Part shown: positions 56,046 to 64,000 of the stretch, one piece after another | How positions within the stretch are numbered: position 1 is the stretch's first letter | Layout of the letters: each line of letters begins with the position of its first letter | From: Actinernus sp. WN-2022 | Lineage: Eukaryota > Cnidaria > Anthozoa > Actiniaria > Actinernidae | DNA length: 64,000 bases | NCBI GenBank assembly: GCA_030867875.1 | Contig: JAOWCC010000019.1 | Coordinates: forward strand, 80,318,861 to 80,382,860 | Direction of reading: 5' to 3' | Position numbers and translations under genes: made by a program | The notes under the pieces: model-generated | What the model saw: only the letters and a program-made list of their open reading frames with translations | What the model was told of the DNA's origin: nothing | Database searches by the model: none

Positions 56046-56929
56046 CCGGGTAATGGGCTCCTGTCCACTCTGAGTTCCCGGTTTGCACTACAACTATCAG
56101 AATCCTTTTCGAGTTATCTTTTCTTATAGAGATCTTTTAACTCCTGTGAGAATACCAAGACAATGGTCCAAATTAGAAGAATAAAAGAATCAGAGCAAAG
56201 AATTCTGGTATAGTTAGTCAACTGATGTAACTGAGTGCAAGCTTAACTGTGTTTCTTATCTCTCTAAGGTTTAAAATCCGCTTCAGACTGTAAATTACCT
56301 GCCTTTTCTCTTCCATTTGGCTAGGCACTAATACGATCTGGATGTTTTATTAGATATGAAGTTCTTAATTTCTCAACAACTTTTCTTAAAGACTTCAACG
56401 TCACAAAAATGAGCAGAAAAGCTGTTCGCACTTGAGAGAAATTACAGTAAATATTTCAATCCGGCTGTGCTGTCGCGTCCCGTGTACATTGAAATGGATT
56501 CCTGTCATTCGATTCACTTTTGTACAATCATATACCGCATTTTCTCAGTGGTTTGGTTTGGTACAGTTGGTTCGATCCGTGAATATTTCAAGCTTGCGTT
56601 CCAGTTCAGAAATATTTCTTCGAAAGCTCAAAAACTGTCTTTTCCTCTCTCTTAACCTTGGGAAGAAAGATAACTCGATCTGCCACCAGGAAGAGTATTA
56701 CACCGCTCGAGCCGAGTTGAACAGGAAGACTAGCCTGCGTCACATCCGGCCCGAACTGAACCCTTCAGTTCGAATGTGACGCAGGCTAGTCGAAGACGGG
56801 CTCAAATTCATGAAACGCCGTGGATCATCAAGCCACTGGGAAGAAACATTGTCAGCGTTTGGAATTGGATCCGGTGATGAAGTTCGATCGATTGGCTATT
56901 CAATATTTTTTTCTGCATGGAAAGGCGCA
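56046..56929. other. Sequence unique to this copy of the block
   Basis: This stretch is absent from the 29.66-kb copy, where the array runs straight into GGAACGGCTTC. No gene recognised. It contains the hairpin at 56727-56790. Confidence 0.5.
56727..56790. repeat. Near-perfect hairpin
   Basis: GACTAGCCTGCGTCACAT pairs with ATGTGACGCAGGCTAGTC, and an inner stem CGAACTGAA/TTCAGTTCG closes on CCC. The left arm has six extra bases. It could be a tiny foldback element or a structured-RNA candidate. Confidence 0.8.
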
Positions 56930-58860
56930 AGTTTTTGGAACGGCTTCAAAGACATCGATGTATGAGTCATGGAATTCAGTTATTTTGGCGATACGACCTA
57001 TTTCGAGCAAAACTTTCATATTTAAATGAGGACCGTATCAAACACTCATTAAACATTCATTTCTTGTATTTTTTCCTCATGAATTTTTCAATAAATAATT
57101 TAATACATATCGTATGTCATACGCAGCACAATTAGGGTGGAAGTTAGAGAAGTTCCGCGAATCTATCGTGTTGCTGGCTTTCACTTGACGTCATAGCCGC
57201 CATGTTGGTACCCTTAAACAATATATTCCTAGTTAGCTTCTTACATGCCCGCCATGCCCTTTGTCATTTGAATATCTGGGGATTGAGTGAAAACCAGTAA
57301 TAAGCCCTAGCCGGTTAATTCAAACTGGAAAACAAAATGATCGACATAGGAAAAATAATAATTGTAGTCTGCCAATTTCGTTTATTAAGGAATCAAATTT
57401 CAATGACGTCATTTAAGGGTAACATACATATAGTTCCTTTGGCTCTGTTTTTGTCTGCTCTACTTATTAAAAGATCATTCTCTAAGATTGTAAGTATCGA
57501 ATGTCTGACACCTGAAAAACAACTGTATATTAATGAAGAAATTCAATGTTATGACTCAATTTATGTTTAACTCATTTGCATAACGTCCCTTAAATGACGT
57601 CATTTCAAGGATTTGTAATGCTCTTTTTAGCAATACTACGACCATAAATCGCCCAAACACGGTTGAACAAGATTTATTTTAAAACACTTTACTGCGCCCA
57701 AATCAATGATTTATGGCTAGGGATAATAGGCACTTTAAATCCTCGTCGAGTGATGTCGCTGTTGGATTCCTTGGCCCTTTGTTAATAAGAACAAACGACA
57801 AGAATCGGTTTATGGGGTTACGGTTTAGCATCCGTGCTGAAGGTACCCTCTCGATCTCATTATTACATGTTATTTAAAGTGTTTATGAAATCAAATTTTG
57901 CATCTTTATTTTATTGCAGCGGGCTTATTCTTTTCCGAGCATCGTTGAGGGGGGGGGGGGGGGGGGGCTTAATAGAAGGGCGGCTTATTAGAGAGGGGGG
58001 GGGGCTTGTGTCAATGGAAGAGCCAATATTCAGTAGAGACCAGTGTAAAATTCCCTTTTATTATCCACAAGGTACTGAGACACAAGGCGAGAAAACTAAA
58101 ACATCTGACATTAACCGCCAAGGAGCGAAAGTCCAAGAATAAAATATTGTTGAAATAGTATGGTACCTTCATAAGGTTTAATTATATTCAAGAATGGAGT
58201 GACGAAACTACTGCGATAATACTGATTTTGAGGGGTGGGGAGATATAAAAGAGAGGGGGGACTTAATTAATTTTGTCTTCATAGAGGGGGCGGCTTATTA
58301 CAAGAAGGGGGCTTAAAAGAGAGACGGGGCTAAATAGAGGATTTACGGTATCACGAGTATATTAATTGTTCAGTTCCGCCTTCGGAAAGGTCTCTTTTTC
58401 GCCATTCAAATTGACTACTTTATGCTAAAAACTGTCCGGGGCCTGGAACCGAATCCGACATTACACTGATGTCACTGTGAGGACTCGCAAGTGACAGTCC
58501 CTTCGTATGATCATGTAGGACGACACGCATTTCTACAAAAAAATATAATAGAATAACGCACAATACAATTCAATACAAAAAATAGGTACTCTATGAGTAC
58601 ATGTGTCTACTACATAGTTTACATTTATTCAATTCCTAACGGGTGTATAGAACAGGATACAAGTAAATGAATTGATCAGCATAAAGTAAGCCATGGAAAG
58701 CCCGCTCATTGCATATTGGTATGCGCGGGTATGCGCATGTTGTTTTAGTGTTGTTGCGCATAACCAGAATGCACTGCTCTGGTAATACGCAAAAAAAACG
58801 AAACGGAATCACACATGCGTTCGACGAACGCATTCTCGCGAACCCAGTAGAGCCCCAAGT
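56930..58860 (+). repeat. Dispersed repeat block, copy of 29663-31170
   Basis: Co-linear with the 29.7-31.2 kb block, including both MITE-like foldbacks and the flank GTAGGACGACACGCATTTCT. It differs by an insertion at about 57939-58347. Confidence 0.75.
57939..58347. mobile_element. G-run-rich insertion absent from the paralogous block
   Basis: Contains 18-G and 11-G runs and repeated GGCTTATTA / GGGGCTTAA words, ending GAGGATTTACGG. The equivalent site at about 30663 lacks it, so it inserted after duplication or was lost there. The class is unknown. Confidence 0.55.
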
Positions 58861-59847
58861 TACGAAAACAGATTGTGCACTTTCACTACCTTGAAGGCAT
58901 TATTTTTGCAATCGGCCAAACAATGCCATACTTTTACAATACCATACAACCCGAGTTCAATGTTCAATATGCAACAAAACATATGTGATATTTCTGATGG
59001 GGCACATATTTTAATGAGATGTAATATAATTAAACAACTTCTATGCAGGCTGCCAAGTCTATACTCTTGTAAATAGTCAGCAATAGTAATACACAGGTAA
59101 ATTATGATATCAGATTTTTTTTCTTTATTGCTCCGTTATACTTTCAAAATTGCTCCTGAGATGAAAATAAATTTTTGAGCGGTTCAATGTATCAAATCAT
59201 AAGGTGTTTATATCTATAGCAAACCATAGCCTAGTGGTGATGTGTGACGTAATCATCTTTAAAAAAATCCTCCAAAAATTCTGAAAAGCCTCTAGTTAGA
59301 CATAAGGTAGCCAGTGATTTTCAGACGGTACAAATAACGAGGTCGTCCGCTCATGGAAGGAAGTGAGTGGACGACCTCATACCGTCTGAAAATCAGGCTA
59401 GACAGAAGGTACTTCTATTAGACTACTTGCAAAAGTCCCAACAATGATTTAATGCAACAAAAATGTAACTTAAAGTTCAAAATTCTGCCATACAAAGTCT
59501 CTTATATTTTACTCAGTTGTAACCGGTAAGAACGGAGTAAAACAATTGGCTTTGTATGGCAGAAGTTTTCCACTTGAAAGCCCATATATCATCCGATTTT
59601 AGCTCTAATTGTCTCATATTTCCTGGGAACCTCCTTTTTATCTAGCAGTTTCTAATTATATTTTGTGACTTCATCACTTTACGACTCCATAACAAACTGT
59701 AACAAGGTGTTAAATAGCCTACATAAAACCTGTAAGGTCATACATAATGTATATAACAAACTAAAACAAGGTGTTTGGCTTTGTTGTGCTTTTCTTTTTT
59801 CTTTGTTTTCCAAGCTAAGGGCACCCTGCTTGCTTATCTTTTTGGTA
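58861..59847. other. AT-rich sequence with two foldbacks
   Basis: No gene. Foldback 1 (59309-59398) has arms GATTTTCAGACGGTA and CGAGGTCGTCCGCTCA facing their inverse. Foldback 2 (59486-59562) has arms TTCTGCCATACAAAG and CTTTGTATGGCAGAA. Confidence 0.65.
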
Positions 59848-60425
59848 CCCTGCGAGCAGAGGTTTCTCATCTCTGCCTTTCCTGTCGCCGAAAGAAACCT
59901 CTGCCACGAAACGATTGCTTTTCCCGTTGAACATGTGCACTTGCAACCTCCAAAATCTTGGGAGGTAAACCACGTGATAAACCAGTTACAAACCGGTTTT
60001 ACCTGGTTGATATGGCTCGGGCATGACTTTTTGGCGATCTTCGCTGGTTCTGCAAGAGCCCACAGTATCCTTCGCAGCCGTTATTTTTGTCATCGCGCAG
60101 TTTTTGTTTTGCCGACGATTGATACGAGAGGGCTTTAAACTCCGGCTTTGTCTACCTCTTATTTTGCTGAACTGCTCAGAAGACCTCGAAATTACCATTC
60201 AATAAATCTACCTTAATTTATCCTAAAGAAAGCTTTCATTTATATCCTCGAAGAAGGAAATATATTTTATGTTCTCCACTTCGCCAAGAATAGGAAATCT
60301 ACAATGAATTTATAATCCAGATACCGTAGCGCATGCTCAACGCGAAAAGCAATCGTTTCGTGGCAGAGGTTTCTTTCGGCGACAGGAAACTAAGGCAAAG
60401 AGATGAGAAACCTCTGCTCGCAGGG
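59848..60425. mobile_element. TIR element, 578 bp, with about 85-bp inverted ends
   Basis: The left end CCCTGCGAGCAGAGGTTTCT runs on to GAAACGATTGCTTTTC, and the right end (60344-60425) is its inverse, both bordered by TA. A 157-codon open frame across the left end (59665-60138) matches nothing and starts outside the element. Confidence 0.8.
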
Positions 60426-61603
60426 TAGCTTTTTGGAAGACATAAGGCCAACAACCGATGGAATTATGGAATCGTGTGTGGAAAAACTTTTCTCAATAAA
60501 CGTAAACATGAATTTAATATGCGCTTGCTTTCCCCACACCGTCGTTATGGGCGAGTGTCAATCAAACAGAACATTTTACTTCCGGTTAAAAACTTCCTTT
60601 TGGTATTTTTCCGTCAATATTAATTTTTTTGAAGGTAGTTTTTGGTATATGAGACACTACTACTAAAACTACATTTCTGTGCGAAAAACAACATTTCCCC
60701 ATCTTTTTCGTTTTGAATGTATCCGGTAACCTTAAAGTGCAAGTATCATGCCAAAAAAATAAAAATAAAATATTGTATTATTGTGTTCATTTCTCACAGA
60801 AAGGTATTAATCTTGCAGATTTTGTAACATTCTGACATTTAATCCCTAATTTTGGTTACTCTTCATGTTCCTGTGACGTCATGATCATAAGATGAATCGA
60901 CCGGTCACTGCTACAATAAAATCCCGAAGGTTTCCATTGTGACATTACAAGATGAATCAATCCCGCAATTCGGGTAGCGTTTATTCTAGTTTAATTGCTG
61001 CTCCTGCCTACCAAAGAAAACTAAATTAGACAACTGAAGTATATCAGAAATAGAATTTGAGGCTAAACTGGGACTTCATGTTGTTTTATGGCGCTACTTG
61101 CGCTTTAATGTTTTAGCGCGCAGACACATACAGAATGTATATAAGAAACCATAACAAGGTGTGTATAACAAACTGTAACCAGGTGTGAAAAACCTGGTTA
61201 CAGTGAAAAACCTCGGTAGGGAGGTTTCTTTTCTCGTCCAGTAGACCGATCCTGCAGTAAATAGTTCGTTAGACATTAAACCAGCTGACTCCCTGCACGG
61301 GGAGGATGGGTGGGCTTGTAACCTTGGTGGAACTGCTCGGAGACATGAGGGAGAGAGTAGAAATGGCGTAACCGACTCTACTTTATACTAACAAATAATA
61401 ATAGAAAATCCCAGAGGGATATACTGGTGACTCTGAATAGCCCTGATCGCGTAACCACTACAAATACCGGCGGAAAAGACATTTTAATTGCTGCTCCTGC
61501 CTCTCAAAGAAAATAAGTGAGACAACTGAAGTATATCAGAATTTGTGGCAAAAAGAGTTCATGTTGTTTTATGGCGCTACTTGCTTAACTCATTGTACGG
61601 CAA
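60426..61603. other. No recognisable gene
   Basis: AT-rich. A small hairpin ACTGTAACCAGGT...ACCTGGTTACAGT is at 61178-61204. Words such as ATAACAAACTGTAAC recur from 59690, suggesting an old duplication. Confidence 0.4.
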
Positions 61604-61739
61604 TCCCTTCATGTAGGACGACACAAATTTTTACCAAAAATACAATAGAATACAACACAATACAATTCAATACAACAATAGAACGCAACACAATACAATA
61701 CAATTTGGTAGCAATTCGTGTCGTCCTACATGAAGGGAT
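61604..61739. mobile_element. MITE, 136 bp
   Basis: Ends ATCCCTTCATGTAGGACGAC and its inverse GTCGTCCTACATGAAGGGAT. The interior is an ACAATACAATTC-type repeat. Half-copies of this terminus occur at 30828 and 58500. Confidence 0.8.
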
Positions 61740-61879
61740 GGCCCATTGTGTACCACTTTAGTGCTGAAGTCGCAATCAATAATTAATTTTCCTCAATTAT
61801 TCATGACCGAAAATCCTGTTTTTCGTTATCATTTTCAGATTGAAGCTTGGATATACGTTCGCTTACACTCAGAGACATC

Positions 61880-61909
61880 ATGAAGAACTGTTGTCTGGTC
61901 CAGATGCTG
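61880..61909 (+). CDS. Candidate first coding exon (signal peptide start)
   Basis: ATG at 61880 in 10 open codons (MKNCCLVQML), followed by the strong donor CTG|GTAAGG. Joined to the 34-base exon at 62589 it gives a hydrophobic stretch like a signal peptide, leaving in phase 1. That is the phase needed by an FTP-lectin first exon. This is inference from splice signals only, and the rest of the gene would be outside the window. Confidence 0.3.
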
Positions 61910-62588
61910 GTAAGGGGTTCTCTTCCTCGGTTAGACTTCACTGTTCTCAGTGTAGGTCGTATCCTATTGGACTTCACTGATAACTGAATAATCCCATTGT
62001 CTTAGGGTTGTCTTCCTTGCAGAAATTTTTACCAACTAATTTTAAAACACATGACTTGTGTTCAGCGTGGTGGAGTAGTGTTTTTATTTACCATAAGTTA
62101 CAAGTTTCCTACTAAACCTGACGCCTGTACATGTTCAGTAGCGAGTTTAATGACGGTGATGTAATCGGTCGCATCTGATCTGAAATCACTTTATACTAAA
62201 GATGTCCTAACTATGGTACATATATATATACCCCTCAAAAGTAACTAAACACTGAAGTCCTTTAGTACTCGATCGGTGAAATATCGGTTCCATTTCCATT
62301 CCAAGTTTGGCACGTCACTTGTTATTGGAATAAGTATTTAATATAATTATTTTCAATTATAACTGGATGTAAGCCCAGTTAAGTAGACAAATACAATATT
62401 ACCCTGACGGCAACACTCTACCATATATATTTTTATAACTTGTTAATTCAATGTAAACTGCTTTTAACAAATGCTCTTTCGGTTGATCTAGATTACCAAG
62501 TTTCGCAATACTATGTACTCTTATTTCTTTATTTCTTATTTTAATCATCTTTTAGGGATCTTATGAGGATGTCGTTATTTTGTTGCAG

Positions 62589-62622
62589 GTGATAACTGTG
62601 AATTGGTTCGGTGAGACCGAAG
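62589..62622 (+). CDS. Candidate second coding exon (end of signal peptide)
   Basis: Acceptor TTATTTTGTTGCAG and donor GAAG|GTTAGT frame a 34-nt exon reading VITVNWFGETE, then one base of the next codon. See the partner exon at 61880-61909. Confidence 0.3.
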
Positions 62623-62656
62623 GTTAGTTATCCCTCGTTGGTTTGTTTTTGTTCAA

Positions 62657-62778
62657 TAGACCCTTTCAGCTTGCCGGCTCCGTTTTGTCTCATTTCAGAC
62701 CACGTGACTTTCCCATTGAGTAATGCGTTTTGTTTTTCTGTATCCCCAGACAACAAACAGGCAAGCTGAAAGGGTCTA
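62657..62778. mobile_element. MITE, 122 bp
   Basis: Ends TAGACCCTTTCAGCTTGCC and its inverse GGCAAGCTGAAAGGGTCTA, with TA as a likely target site. The interior is non-coding. Confidence 0.8.
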
Positions 62779-63196
62779 GCTATTAGCACGAATTACGAAG
62801 TTGGCCGACTGAATATTAAATATACTAATCAAAGACATTAATAATTCATGGTTCAGATTCGTCCTGATTTGCATAAATGTTTGCTTCGATTTTCTCGGGC
62901 GAAATAGGTCGTATCGCCAAAATAATTGAAAAACGCGACTCTGTACAACTAGGATACAATTGGAATGTAAACTTTCACTTGAAAATGCTCCACGAGTTTG
63001 GGGTTTTATTGTTTCTGCAGAAAATCTCTTACAGCATGTAAGTACAGGGTCTGTAGATTTTCAGTGTTTTCCTTCTTGATATTATTAGTCGTTCCTGGGA
63101 AGACCTGGGAAAGAAAGCATGAAAATAAGCGAACGCGGGTTTTGTTTCGGATAATTTGCTTTTCAACAGACCAATCCAAGGTAGTAGCCTCTTCTA

Positions 63197-64000
63197 ATGA
63201 AGTTGAATCCCAAGAAGTGCAAAGAAATGTTAATCAATGTTTACAATACATTGCCATCTACCCCTGGTTCTCTCGTTATATACAGTAACACCTTAGAGAG
63301 AGTTAGTAATTATAAATTGCTAGGGGTGTACATTCCAAAGATCTTACCTGGACGAACATGTCTCCCACATTGTAAAGAAGGCTACCTTATTCTTACTAAT
63401 TTTCGCGAGTACTTAATTTCGCGAAAATTCGGGAGCTGTATTGCGCGAGTATTAATTTTCGCGATTCCAGGGAAAAAAGTGAACATAAGTGTATTTAATT
63501 TCGCGATTTTGCCATTGCTTTAATCCCCCAAACCCTGATCCGAGGGCTCTGTTTACTGATTACTTTACTAGCTGATTTACTAACTGAAGATACTGAGTGA
63601 ATCAGAGGAAGACTGCTTGTCGAAAACAAGACCAGAGCTATATATTTTCAAGGACAGAAAGTGTCAGTTTTAATTCAGCACAATTATCAGCAAGCCCGTG
63701 ACTTACAACATTTAAAATTCATGTATTGTTTTCTTATATAATATGGTATTAAATTTCGCGTGTTTAATTTTCGCGATATATTTTTTTCGCGAGTATTAAT
63801 TTTCGCGAATTTTTTCCAAAACGCAAAAATCGCGAAATTTAATACTGGCGAAAATTAGTAAGAATAAGGTAATAGGCGACTCTATGCCTTGCACACGTTA
63901 AGAAAGTGCGGTTTAGAATTGAAGTACGGCACGCAGATGGTGCGCATTTATTGTACTGTCATTATATATAGACCTGTTTTAGAATACGCCCGTTTCTGGG
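63197..64000 (+). pseudogene. LINE reverse-transcriptase C-terminal region, split by a MITE, leaves the window
   Basis: 63197-63382 encodes MKLNPKKCKEMLINVYNTLP and LERVSNYKLLGVYI. 63872-64000 continues with RRLYALHTLRKCGLELKYGT and YRPVLEYAPVS. The MITE at 63385-63869 interrupts at a TA, and the frame is compatible on both sides once the MITE and one TA are discounted. The copy at 1125-1535 has the same junction. Confidence 0.85.
63385..63869. mobile_element. TA-inserting MITE, 485 bp
   Basis: Inverted ends of about 39 bp start CCTTATTCTTACTAATTTTC and contain TTTCGCG. TA is present on each side (63383-63384 and 63870-63871). The interior has further CGCGAAA/TTTCGCG words and no gene. TA duplication fits a Tc1/mariner-type helper. 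Confidence 0.85.

Noticed and set aside
55793..56088. Minus-strand repetitive open frames over the 32-bp array
   Set aside because: Array artefact; two frames are open at once.
59665..60138. 157-codon open frame
   Set aside because: It runs across the border of a TIR element, so the frame combines unrelated DNA.

Overview
The window looks like an intron-rich, AT-rich, transposon-dense animal nuclear contig, most likely from an anthozoan cnidarian such as a stony coral. That call is inference. It rests on F-type lectin (FTP) plus PAN/apple exons, an IFI44-like GTPase gene, many LINE, LTR and MITE remnants, and a tRNA-derived SINE. Nothing bacterial or organellar was seen.

Host genes. (1) A plus-strand FTP lectin-PAN gene has exons at 11197-11398, 14093-14325 and 19152-19438. 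All junctions match in phase; the 5' signal-peptide part was not found. (2) A second copy of its last two exons lies at 31691-31923 and 36188-37281. Its PAN exon is split by a 5'-truncated LINE flanked by a 5-bp target duplication, and the first FTP exon is missing. (3) A minus-strand IFI44-like GTPase gene can be read completely as six exons from 49857 down to 39987 (306 residues, all splice phases consistent). (4) Two further copies of its last two exons lie at 27550-25828 and 25224-22819, on the same strand and downstream. Each pair carries one nonsense codon, in different exons. (5) Two short exons at 61880-61909 and 62589-62622 could be the signal-peptide start of another plus-strand secreted-protein gene that leaves the window.

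Layout. 1-6.7 kb: nested foldback elements, a LINE remnant carrying a MITE, and a truncated gypsy-like element inserted in a tandem repeat. 6.7-11.2 kb: MITEs, otherwise featureless. 11.2-19.4 kb: lectin gene 1 with LINE and TIR insertions in its introns. 21.4-21.8 kb: a hAT-like MITE. 22.8-28.1 kb: two direct copies of a GTPase exon cassette, each with a 46-bp-type minisatellite in its intron. 28.1-31.7 kb: a repeat block also found at 54.9-58.9 kb, with a 64-bp array, then a 60-bp array abutting lectin copy 2. 31.7-38.3 kb: lectin copy 2, a SINE, a long foldback, a 1.8-kb hAT-like element and a TTAA-flanked element. 40.0-49.9 kb: the GTPase gene, with a nearly complete short-LTR retrotransposon in intron 4 and nested LINEs in intron 2. 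52.3-54.8 kb: a recent 1.1-kb duplication. 55-64 kb: arrays, hairpins, MITEs and a second LINE carrying the same MITE as the one at 1 kb.

How the genes may work together. A secreted glycan-binding lectin and an interferon-inducible-type GTPase are interleaved on opposite strands, and both have undergone partial exon duplication. This resembles a fast-evolving innate-immunity neighbourhood, but no functional link is shown by the sequence. Retroelement genes are broken by frameshifts and stops and are described only as remnants.
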